Part shown: piece after piece, positions 56,826 to 64,000 of the stretch | Layout of the letters: the number at the start of each line of letters is the position of its first letter | Numbering within the stretch: position 1 is the first letter of the stretch | The notes under the pieces: generated by a model | Seen by the model: only the letters and a program-made list of their open reading frames with translations | What the model was told of the DNA's origin: nothing | Database searches by the model: none | Translations under genes and position numbers: made by a program | Origin: Halioglobus japonicus | GTDB lineage: Bacteria > Pseudomonadota > Gammaproteobacteria > Pseudomonadales > Halieaceae | NCBI GenBank assembly: GCA_902705825.1 | Contig: CACSIL010000045.1 | Coordinates: 80,113 to 144,112, forward strand | Direction of reading: 5' to 3' | Length of the DNA: 64,000 nucleotides

Positions 56826-58835
56826 TTATTTCTTGAATGAATCAGGCACAGCAAGTTGTAACTTTTCAGCTACCTGCCTTAACACCAGGTTGCTGCCCAG
56901 TCGGGACAAATGATTGTCAGTGGAAAAGTAAATTCTGTCATATTCTGATGCAATGCATCTTCCAGACGACTCTCTACAAAATATGTGCTCGGGATATATC
57001 CGTTTAACACCGGGGCCGGATATTTGATCCAAGGCATCATAACTGCTGGCGACACGCTTTTTAAATACGTCGTAACTGGTTGACAGCACGGGCAACTCTT
57101 CCGCGCTTTGCGCTCCCGATGCGTCGAGATTGAGTAATGTGGAAACATCAAACGCCTGCTCTGGAACCGGATAGATAATGACCAATTCGTGACCATCATC
57201 TACCCAACTGGAAAGCGTTGAAACTACCTGGTTGGCTCTGTGTCGAGCCGTGCCTTTAGTTGCACCTGCTCGGGCCATATTGCGCTTTTCAGGTTCTCGA
57301 TTGCCTTCCTGGTTATCAAAAGGTTCCCACTCAATATAGAGCGGTAATCGCGCACTGTAGATAATTGTGACTTTTTCAAAGTGACGTAAAAACGGCCTAA
57401 TAGACCTCCCCATTCCTCTGCAGAGCGCATTGAAATTGCCACCGAGATGTGGGCATCCGATCTGTGTGACCTGAGCAAAATTAAGCTGATTCTTATGCGC
57501 TAGTTCCTTCACTGAGCCCGCTAGGGTATCGGCGTGACTATCGCCTACCAGGACCAGAGTTGGAGCTCCTGGAAAATCTTCAAAGACACAGGATTCTGAA
57601 ACCTGACGAAGGCCTTGTATGCCAGAGAGGCATGGCTGCCCATTCTGCGTAATTTCAGCTGGTTGGTTTGCGTGAAGCAAGCCGCCTAGATAGTCCGGGC
57701 GCTCTGGTATACCGTCGCTATCTATCCAGTACAGGCTTACAGCTATTACCACAGAAGAAGTAGACAACAGTGCAATTAGTAGTGTTCTTGTTGATAGCTT
57801 GCGACTGCGAAAGGGCTTTTCTATAAGGTGGTAGGTGAAGACTGAGAGCATTAGTGTAAGGATGACCCAGCTTCCCTTATGTATTAACGAGGGGTCTGCA
57901 TTCGTCATTTTTCCGAAGGCAAAGATCGGGTAGTGCCACAAATATAAGGAATACGACAGTAGCCCTAAGTAGACGAGAGATGGTCGGGAAAGTGCGCCGT
58001 TAACCCAATCTCCATCAGTTTTGAAGCCAATAATAAGAACAGTGCCCAGCACTGGAACCAGGGTAATAAAACCGGGGTGATGTGAATCGAACCCGATACC
58101 CACCAGTGCGCCGATGATCATCAGCATTCCAAGTGCCGGGACAAATTTGATCAGAGGTGAGGAGGGGGCTTCGGGCGATTTACCCAGTATATATACTGCC
58201 AACAGACTCCCGGCCAACAGCTCCCAAAATCTTGTGGGCAACATATAGAATGAGAAGGATTCGTCATGCCCCGTCATCCATTGGGCTAGAAACAGGCTCG
58301 ACAGAAGCCCGATCCATAGCACCCAAACCAGATAGTCTTTCTTCCACCTGAAGATGGTGAACAGTAGCAGCGGGAATATAATGTAGTACTGCTCTTCAAC
58401 CGCGAGCGACCATGTATGTAGAAATGGCTTGAGCAGTGCAGATTCTGCTTCGTACTGCTGAAGACTGAAGTCCCAATAAAAATTGGAGGAAAATAGCAGT
58501 GAAGCAAGCAAGGATTTGGAAAAATCCACCAGCTGTGCGGGTAGCAGAAGGTGCCAGGCAAAAGGCAGGGAGACAAGCATCACGACCAGCATTGCTGGCA
58601 GCAGACGGCGAGCTCGGCGTTCGTAGAAATTGGAAAGGGATATACGGCCGGAGGAGGCCAATTCACTGATCAGCAGCGTGGTAATCAGATAGCCCGATAT
58701 CACGAAAAAAATATCGACACCGACAAATCCGCCGGGTAGCAGGGTAATGTTGCCAAACGTGATTTTGGCGTGATAAAAAATGACGGAAACAACCGCAACT
58801 GTTCTCAGCCCATCTATTTCGGGTCTATATTTTAT
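56826..58835 (-). CDS. Membrane acyltransferase with SGNH domain (OafA/YrhL-like), probable ATA start
   Basis: About 669 residues. The N-terminal acyltransferase-3 domain (about ten membrane helices to about residue 350) starts with KYRPEIDGLRTVAVV and includes FYHAKI with the conserved His. The C-terminal periplasmic SGNH/GDSL-like domain has GDSHADT and an STDNHLS element with Asp and His. Such proteins O-acylate polysaccharide. No ATG, GTG or TTG occurs before residue 44; ATA at 58835, with AAAAGGA and a 7-base spacer, is the best start. A tool using only canonical starts would begin at GTG 58703 and lose the conserved N terminus. Confidence 0.82.
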   Translation of the reverse strand: MKYRPEIDGLRTVAVVSVIFYHAKITFGNITLLPGGFVGVDIFFVISGYLITTLLISELASSGRISLSNFYERRARRLLPAMLVVMLVSLPFAWHLLLPAQLVDFSKSLLASLLFSSNFYWDFSLQQYEAESALLKPFLHTWSLAVEEQYYIIFPLLLFTIFRWKKDYLVWVLWIGLLSSLFLAQWMTGHDESFSFYMLPTRFWELLAGSLLAVYILGKSPEAPSSPLIKFVPALGMLMIIGALVGIGFDSHHPGFITLVPVLGTVLIIGFKTDGDWVNGALSRPSLVYLGLLSYSLYLWHYPIFAFGKMTNADPSLIHKGSWVILTLMLSVFTYHLIEKPFRSRKLSTRTLLIALLSTSSVVIAVSLYWIDSDGIPERPDYLGGLLHANQPAEITQNGQPCLSGIQGLRQVSESCVFEDFPGAPTLVLVGDSHADTLAGSVKELAHKNQLNFAQVTQIGCPHLGGNFNALCRGMGRSIRPFLRHFEKVTIIYSARLPLYIEWEPFDNQEGNREPEKRNMARAGATKGTARHRANQVVSTLSSWVDDGHELVIIYPVPEQAFDVSTLLNLDASGAQSAEELPVLSTSYDVFKKRVASSYDALDQISGPGVKRIYPEHIFCRESSGRCIASEYDRIYFSTDNHLSRLGSNLVLRQVAEKLQLAVPDSFKK

Positions 58836-59140
58836 TTGCGAATCCTTTTCTTATTTTTTTAAGTATAGTCAGTCGATTGATTGGGCCATTTCACCATGTC
58901 ATCACAGCCCGGACAATGAAAAAAATGCCCGGCTTAAGCCTTTGCCTTTCAGCCAGAAAGTCACTGAAATATAGCGCTTCGGGGTGTTTACAGCATAGAT
59001 GGCATTTAACCAAGTGGCCGAGCCTATTGTGTGTCATATGCTCGCTCCAGTTGTAGTTTTAATTACGCTTGAGCTATCATGGCCGCCCTCTGGTGCCAGC
59101 CAGGGGGTTAAGGTTCCAAAAATAGCACCAACAGTTCTTC
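58836..59140. other. Gap between acyltransferase and tRNA-Arg
   Basis: 305 bases. It contains the divergent control region of the acyltransferase, including a minus-strand AAAAGGA (58843-58849) just upstream of the proposed ATA start, and the tRNA-Arg promoter near its end. The part near 58835-58870 is AT-rich. No gene is visible. Confidence 0.5.
59051..59080 (+). promoter_or_regulatory. Predicted promoter of tRNA-Arg
   Basis: TTGTAG (59051-59056), 18 bases, then TATCAT (59075-59080) followed by GGCCGCC. The GC-rich discriminator fits a stable-RNA promoter. The -35 is imperfect. Confidence 0.5.
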
Positions 59141-59217
59141 GGGGGTATAGCTCAGCTGGATAGAGCACCGGCCTTCTAAGCCGACGGTCGTAGGTTCGAA
59201 TCCTACTACTCCCGCCA
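59141..59217 (+). tRNA. tRNA-Arg (anticodon TCT)
   Basis: A complete 77-base gene starting GGGGGTATAGCTC and ending with encoded CCA. The anticodon loop CTTCTAA holds TCT. The anticodon stem has a C-A mismatch at positions 27-43, otherwise it is paired; the acceptor stem has one G-U. Confidence 0.95.
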
Positions 59218-59233
59218 TTTTCGCAGGGTCCAT

Positions 59234-59268
59234 ACCGGAGACATCGTTCACAGGTTGTACCCGAGACA
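59234..59268. repeat. Imperfect direct repeat after tRNA-Arg
   Basis: ACCGGAGACA (59234-59243) and ACCCGAGACA (59259-59268), 25 bases apart, in the gap before the diiron protein gene. It looks like the end of an old insertion sequence, but no transposase remnant is seen. Confidence 0.35.
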
Positions 59269-59342
59269 CGGTTTGCAGTTGCCGTTGCCGAGGCCGAGGC
59301 CCCGGGGCAAAATATAGCGTGGTCGCCGCGGCCCTGGTTTAC

Positions 59343-60449
59343 CTACAGCGGCTTGGACATCTCCACCCAGTCAATCGTCCCATCGTCGGGCAGGTGTTCA
59401 AACTCCAGCAAGCCCAGCTCTTCGAATTTTGGCCGGATAGCCTCGGTCAGCAAGCCGATGCGCTTCAGGTTGGGTACCACTCTGGAAAACACCAGGTTGC
59501 GAAACTCCTGTCGCGCTTTGCCTCCCAGAGAAATTTCACGGGTCTCGGAGGTGTCCCAGCCAAAGCGTGCGTGGACGTCGGTAGGGATCATGCGCTCGCG
59601 CATGACGATGCAGGCCTCCAGCGCAAATTGCGCCCGTTCTTCTTTTTCCTGTTGACTGAGTGTTTTCACGTGTTCTTCCAGGTAATTGACGCCAAAGGTG
59701 ACGTGACGAGCCTCGTCGCGTGTGACCAGGTGCAGCAGTTGTGAAAATACCGGGTCTTTGGTGGTCATCTTGGCAACATTGAAGGCGGCCAGCGCCAGGC
59801 CCTCTATGATGATTTGCATGCCGATAAACTTGAGGTCCCAACGCGGGTCGGTGAGTATTTTGTCCAGCAACGCCTTGAGGCTGTCGTTGACCGGGTACAT
59901 CAGCCCCACCTTGGTCTGGATGAATTTGTTAAATACCTCGACATGCCGCGCTTCATCGAACGTTTGGGACGCGGCATACAGCTTGGCGTTATAGGTCGGA
60001 GCGCATGAGGCGAGCTGGGAGGCCACCAGCAGCGCACCCTGTTCGCCGTGCAGGAACTGGCACACGAACCAACTATTCAGGTGACGGTGCAGTTCCAGTG
60101 CTGTGTCATCGTCCATGGCCAGGTAAGGGCCATAATCGGCAAAGGGAAAGCCTTCCCGAAACTGCGCCAGCGCCGCAGCCTTTTCTTCAGCAGTACGCGG
60201 CGCGAGTTCATCGACATTGGGTGTTTGAGACCAGTCCACATCAATCTCTGCATCCCAGTTCAATTGTTTACCCAGGTTATAGAGCTTATTGATGCGGTCG
60301 TCCTGGATCGTGTAATCCCAGTTGTATGCTCCGGTCAGCGGAGTATTGAAGATCTCGACAATGTGTTGTATCTGCTCTTCCCGCAGTGCTGGAGGCTCTG
60401 GGTAGTGAACGAGTTCCTGAGGTTGCTGATCGACGATATGCAGTTTCAT
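59343..60449 (-). CDS. Ferritin-like diiron protein, function unknown
   Basis: About 368 residues. Two DEARH motifs (near residues 162 and 243), each preceded about 30 residues earlier by helices carrying Glu (for example HGEQGA), give a duplicated E-ExxH diiron site like ferritin-like oxidases and desaturases. It is probably cytoplasmic and lacks membrane segments. The substrate is unknown; relatives include N-oxygenases and aldehyde- or ring-hydroxylating enzymes. ATG 60449 is chosen, although no strong site is seen; the frame extends to 60473. Confidence 0.72.
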   Translation of the reverse strand: MKLHIVDQQPQELVHYPEPPALREEQIQHIVEIFNTPLTGAYNWDYTIQDDRINKLYNLGKQLNWDAEIDVDWSQTPNVDELAPRTAEEKAAALAQFREGFPFADYGPYLAMDDDTALELHRHLNSWFVCQFLHGEQGALLVASQLASCAPTYNAKLYAASQTFDEARHVEVFNKFIQTKVGLMYPVNDSLKALLDKILTDPRWDLKFIGMQIIIEGLALAAFNVAKMTTKDPVFSQLLHLVTRDEARHVTFGVNYLEEHVKTLSQQEKEERAQFALEACIVMRERMIPTDVHARFGWDTSETREISLGGKARQEFRNLVFSRVVPNLKRIGLLTEAIRPKFEELGLLEFEHLPDDGTIDWVEMSKPL

Positions 60450-60679
60450 GGACAGGGCTCTTGTTGTAACCACGGTATGACACTATAGCGATTTTTGCGC
60501 TGAAAGGGAGTAGCGCAAAGCAGAATCGACGCATCTAGACGTGGCCTGCAGGCGGGCCGTTCGAGTTGGATCAGTGGTTATCAATAGGCCTGCGCTAGGC
60601 AGGCAGAGATAGTCCTGCCGCTGTGGTATGGATCCCAGGGGTTCTGGGGCGCCACGCTGCAGGCGATCGGGCGCTTTCT

Positions 60680-60889
60680 CTATGCAGACTGATTGCGTTT
60701 GTCGCGGCGTGCGCGACGGGTTTCAACGTCTACCGGCTTTGGTTTATCGCCTTTGGCGGTTTTTGACGCACGGCTCAATTCAATCAACCTGAGCGTCTCG
60801 CTGTCGCGCAGTTTGGTGGCATTTTTCTCTAATGTATTCAGTTCTTCAAAACTGTAGATATCGTTCTTCAATTTTTCTATTCGGTCCAT
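60680..60889 (-). CDS. Small charged protein, 69 residues
   Basis: A short helical protein beginning MDRIEKLKNDIYSFEELN and ending with a basic ETRRARRDKRNQSA. GGGAGC lies about 5 bases before the ATG, supporting real translation. It lies 31 bases after the MOSC gene on the same strand, so it is probably cotranscribed. No family is recognised. Confidence 0.55.
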   Translation of the reverse strand: MDRIEKLKNDIYSFEELNTLEKNATKLRDSETLRLIELSRASKTAKGDKPKPVDVETRRARRDKRNQSA

Positions 60890-60920
60890 CTCGTGCTCCC
60901 GCGCACCGCGCGTAGTGTAC

Positions 60921-61430
60921 TTACTGATTTTGAGGGGCAACCTGCACCCGTAATTTGTCTCCGACGGTAATCTTTCCACTTCGGAGGATGCGGCAACACA
61001 GCCCCCCGTGGCCAAACATAGCCGCAACGCCGCCTTTGCCCAGCGCGGTTTCCATTCGAGAGCAGGGGTGGCAGAGGGCGCCTGCCTCGAACAGCGCCTC
61101 ACCAATGGTAAACTGCTGGTGCCGCAGTGTATGCAGATTGATTCCCGAGACAAGCAGATTGCGGCGCAGCAGATCTGGGTCGATGCTGTCTCGCCCCAAA
61201 AAGTGCGCGGTCTGTTCGATGAACTCTCGGGAAATTAGCGTGACCTGCCTTCCTGACCCTGGTGTTTTTTCCGATCTGTGGTCGCCTTCAAGGCCAAGTT
61301 CGGCAATGGCTACGGCTTGTTGCACCGCGGTTACAGGGGCACGTCTTGCCGTTCTAAGGCCAATCCACTCCAGCGTGCCTGGTGGCAGGTCTTTTGCAAA
61401 TCGATCCAGCGGATTGGTTTTTTTCAACAT
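60921..61430 (-). CDS. MOSC domain protein
   Basis: 169 residues. The MOSC core is visible as ELGLEGDHRSEKTPGSGRQVTLIS, an LRRNLLVSGINL stretch and a conserved Cys in GALCHPCSRME near residue 118. MOSC domains bind molybdenum-cofactor-type ligands and are found in sulfurases and N-hydroxylated-compound reductases. Which substrate this protein uses is not known. It is upstream of the small charged protein. Confidence 0.85.
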   Translation of the reverse strand: MLKKTNPLDRFAKDLPPGTLEWIGLRTARRAPVTAVQQAVAIAELGLEGDHRSEKTPGSGRQVTLISREFIEQTAHFLGRDSIDPDLLRRNLLVSGINLHTLRHQQFTIGEALFEAGALCHPCSRMETALGKGGVAAMFGHGGLCCRILRSGKITVGDKLRVQVAPQNQ

Positions 61431-61543
61431 TGCGCGACTATAGCACCAGAAGCCACTGTGACGCGCGATAGTATTGGGTCTATGACCTGAGACGTTCTAT
61501 TTGCGAGGTGGGTAAGCAGGCATCACGATGAACCGAAAAAGCG

Positions 61544-61966
61544 TTACAGCGAGTGGGCGTATCTCTTGGGAAAATTGATTCCGGCGCGGTGGGCGAGCCC
61601 CTCCAGCGGTAAATCCCTTATCCAGACTCTCGCTTCTTCAATTTCGCCGATAGAGTAGTACTGCACATCTGCCGATGTGAAGGATTTGGAAAGTGCTCCC
61701 ATCCAGTGATTCAGTGGTACTGTACCTACTACAGCCAGCCGCCGTATGCCCTTGTAGTGCTCTACATCAAACTTGATATTTTCGCACAGTGCGGCCGGCG
61801 TCCATCCCGAAAACTCCGTGATCACGACCAGCAGGTTAACCTGCCCAAAGCGGTCGATCCGTTCTTCAGCTAACTCCTTGAACAGGCTGTAGTCCTCACT
61901 CCTGAGTTTACCCTGGACGTTGAACTCCAGTCCGTCCGGGCCAGCGTTTCTTATTGCAGCGCTCAT
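61544..61966 (-). CDS. SpoIIAA/STAS-like protein
   Basis: About 140 residues of the STAS/SpoIIAA-like fold (DUF3478). Features include LEFNVQGKLRSEDY, LLVVITEFSGWTPAAL and VGTVPLNHWMGALSKSF. These small proteins are linked to membrane or stress regulation but have no settled activity. ATG 61966 has GGAGGG about 5 bases upstream. It stands alone between MOSC and the MFS gene. Confidence 0.8.
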   Translation of the reverse strand: MSAAIRNAGPDGLEFNVQGKLRSEDYSLFKELAEERIDRFGQVNLLVVITEFSGWTPAALCENIKFDVEHYKGIRRLAVVGTVPLNHWMGALSKSFTSADVQYYSIGEIEEARVWIRDLPLEGLAHRAGINFPKRYAHSL

Positions 61967-62135
61967 GGTCCCTCCAGTTGGGAATTGGCTGGTGATTACC
62001 AGTATGTGCAATATCGACAGGACATGAGGTGGAAAAGTTCCACAAGTGTGAAAATGTTCACGAATTCAGGGGCAAAGTGTGAAGTGTGCCCTGTGTGGGC
62101 CGATCCGTTAGAGGGCTTGAATCTATCCGCGCCGC

Positions 62136-63803
62136 TTATGGGCCGAGGTAGGTCATTGAATCCTGCTGCGTATCCGGAGTGGTCGCTTTCCAGCGCACCG
62201 AGCCGAACGGGCGCTCCAGCCTTCGGCGAATACCGACGATTTCTCCCTCGATGGTGAGTAAGTTGGCCGCCGCCTGAGCCTCTTTATCGGCTTGTGTATA
62301 GCGATCTCTCATTCGCAGATAGTCGCCCCAGGTAGGGAAATGAAATTGCTCAATCCATAGCGAGGGGTCCCCAATGTCGCGCGAGATAGACCAGTTGAAG
62401 CCGCCGTTGCGCAAGCGGACTTTTCGCACTTCCTGCATCGCGGTATAAAACGCGCGGGGATCTTCCGGCTCGACGTGATATTCAATTTCTATGACTACGG
62501 GCCCTGAGCGCATTGTGATGGCAAGTTCGACTGCCGGTTCATGCTGCACATTTACAGCTTCCACTCCGGCAACAGTGACTTCCGGTAGGCGTAAAAATCG
62601 CGATAGCAGCGGTAATGCGAGCATTAGAACGCCAGATGCAATGATGGCAATATCGATAGACCAGTGGTTGGCCACTTCTCCCCAAAACCATGAGCCAATG
62701 GCGACGCCACCCGTCAGTAAAGAGGTGAATATCGATAACGCACGGGCTGTGACCCAGCGTGGCGCTGATAGCTGAACGGTAATGTTCAGTAGTGAAATGG
62801 TGAGCATCGTGGCGCCGCCGGCCAGGTACATGCCGAGGCAGGTCAGCGGCAGCGAGCGGCTGACCCCCACACCAATGAGCGACACTCCCGCGAGCATTGC
62901 GAGCATGAAGCATGCTTGCTCCGTACCGAAATGTGAGCGAAAAGTATTGATAAGCAAAGCGCCGGTAACCGCACCAAAGCCGCCGGCACCGAGCAGTATG
63001 CCGAAGGTGCTGGCCGTGCCGTCCAATAAATCCTTGGCGATTAACGGGGCCATTGCAGTGGCCGTCGCTCCGGCAAATGTGAATAAAAATGAGCGCAGCA
63101 GTACGGTGCGAATCGGGTGTGAATGGAAGGCGTAGCGAACGCCGGAAACCATCGCGCGAGAGATTCTCTCTGGAGGTAATCGCGAGGGAATCTGTATACG
63201 TTTCCACAGGATAAAGGCGAGTATCAATGGCAGGTAGGCCAGAGCATTCACCGCAAATGCAACCTGGGCACCAGCGGCGACGACAATAAGGCCACCAATG
63301 GCGGGGCCGAAGCTGCGGGCCACATTGTAGCTGATCGTATTCAGTGCGATGGCGGCCGGGAGGTCTTGCGGTGTTACTTGCTCGCCGATAGACGATTGCC
63401 AGGCAGGGTTGTAAAGCGCGACACCCGTGCCGATCAAGGAACAAAAAATAAGTAGCATCCAGGGTGTGGTTAGTTGCAAAAATGCCAGAACCGACAGGAT
63501 GGTGCCAAAAAATGCCGCGATACACAGGCCGAGAATGGCGACTTTCTTGCGATCAAATGTATCTGCAAACGCTCCCGCTGGCAGGGCGACGAGCATCAGT
63601 GGCAGCATCATTGCCGTCTGGACCAGGGCGACCATACCGGGGACAGATGTGAGGCGGGTCATTTCCCATGCTACGCCCACGCCCAGAATCAGTTGACCAA
63701 AGTTCGACAGGATACTGGCAGACCATATCCAGAAGAATGTGGGTTCGCGCAGTGGTGCCAGCGCCGATCCTTCACTCATGAGCGAGGCCCGCCGTACGGG
63801 CAT
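62136..63803 (-). CDS. MFS exporter with C-terminal extension
   Basis: 555 residues. An EntS-like major facilitator part (about residues 1-415) has PLMLVALPAGAFADTFDRKK between helices and twelve hydrophobic segments. The final 140 or so residues are soluble and resemble a dimeric alpha-beta barrel (ABM/DUF894-like), with MQEVRKVRLRNGGFNW. It should export a small molecule or siderophore-like compound; the substrate cannot be named. ATG 63803 has GGAA upstream; ATG 63779 is an alternative. The neighbours give no clue to the cargo. Confidence 0.82.
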   Translation of the reverse strand: MPVRRASLMSEGSALAPLREPTFFWIWSASILSNFGQLILGVGVAWEMTRLTSVPGMVALVQTAMMLPLMLVALPAGAFADTFDRKKVAILGLCIAAFFGTILSVLAFLQLTTPWMLLIFCSLIGTGVALYNPAWQSSIGEQVTPQDLPAAIALNTISYNVARSFGPAIGGLIVVAAGAQVAFAVNALAYLPLILAFILWKRIQIPSRLPPERISRAMVSGVRYAFHSHPIRTVLLRSFLFTFAGATATAMAPLIAKDLLDGTASTFGILLGAGGFGAVTGALLINTFRSHFGTEQACFMLAMLAGVSLIGVGVSRSLPLTCLGMYLAGGATMLTISLLNITVQLSAPRWVTARALSIFTSLLTGGVAIGSWFWGEVANHWSIDIAIIASGVLMLALPLLSRFLRLPEVTVAGVEAVNVQHEPAVELAITMRSGPVVIEIEYHVEPEDPRAFYTAMQEVRKVRLRNGGFNWSISRDIGDPSLWIEQFHFPTWGDYLRMRDRYTQADKEAQAAANLLTIEGEIVGIRRRLERPFGSVRWKATTPDTQQDSMTYLGP

Positions 63804-64000
63804 CGATCTTGTTCCGATGCGCTGGTCTGTAATTTGTCATAGGTCTGCTTCGATGTCCTGCCGGCTGCCACATTGCAGCTCGTGCATCGTGCGACATTTT
63901 ATATCATTCGTGCGCTTTAGCGGTCAGAAAATAGCGTTGCTTTTACGAATATTGTTGCCAGCGACAAATTTGGGGGGCGGGAGCGCGCACGGCCACTGCA
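63804..64000. other. Window end, upstream of the MFS gene
   Basis: 197 bases with no gene, RNA gene or clear repeat. It should hold the MFS promoter, but no convincing -35/-10 pair was found. Confidence 0.4.

Overview
The window looks like chromosomal DNA from a free-living, probably marine gammaproteobacterium with moderate GC content. The order fimV-truA-trpF-trpB-trpA-accD-folC-dedD-cvpA-purF-metZ is the arrangement known from Pseudomonas and its relatives. A Halieaceae/Cellvibrionales-type genome fits the accessory genes (acyl-CoA ligase, LLM oxidoreductase, PPDK, ferritin-like diiron protein), but the genus cannot be fixed by eye. There are no complete insertion sequences, prophages or CRISPR arrays.

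Layout. 1-8.4 kb: the tail of a thiolase, a methyltransferase, the outer-membrane translocation pair tamA-tamB, a nitrobindin-like protein and a YdjM-like membrane protein. 8.5-15.1 kb: an aminotransferase, an acyl-CoA ligase, pyruvate phosphate dikinase and an LLM oxidoreductase. 15.3-22.6 kb: an uncharacterised lipoprotein/secreted protein pair, an HTH protein with a basic tail, the fused rRNA methyltransferase rlmKL, an NADPH reductase, a flavodoxin-like protein and a thioesterase. 22.6-39.2 kb: a biosynthetic block with a LysR regulator divergent from leuC-leuD, then asd, fimV, truA, trpF-B-A, accD, folC, dedD, cvpA, purF and metZ. 39.3-43.2 kb: a MoxR/DUF58/transglutaminase operon. 43.3-54.1 kb: acnB, a DUF1289 gene with miaE, ppiB, glnS, cysS, folD, tRNA-Pro and nagA. 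54.1-64 kb: a ThuA-like lipoprotein, tRNA-His, an orphan lipoprotein, an SGNH-type acyltransferase, tRNA-Arg, a diiron ferritin-like protein, MOSC, a SpoIIAA-like protein and an MFS exporter.

Most genes are housekeeping and tightly packed; many starts overlap the previous stop by 1-11 bases. Several start codons were moved from the longest open frame because of ribosome-binding sites or family alignment, notably tamB, rlmKL, acnB, leuC, accD, folate and lipoprotein genes. The acyltransferase at 56.8-58.8 kb appears to start at ATA.

The least explained non-coding DNA is the cysS-folD interval (51.20-51.60 kb). It holds a perfect 27-bp inverted repeat and a second hairpin, and their loops are complementary to each other. 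A run of degenerate tandem repeats follows. Also notable are two perfect, facing DnaA-box-like sequences beside an AT-rich stretch (20.2-20.45 kb), two stacked dyads ahead of rlmKL, a Glu in place of the catalytic Asp60 of TrpA, and the absence of leuB between leuD and asd.
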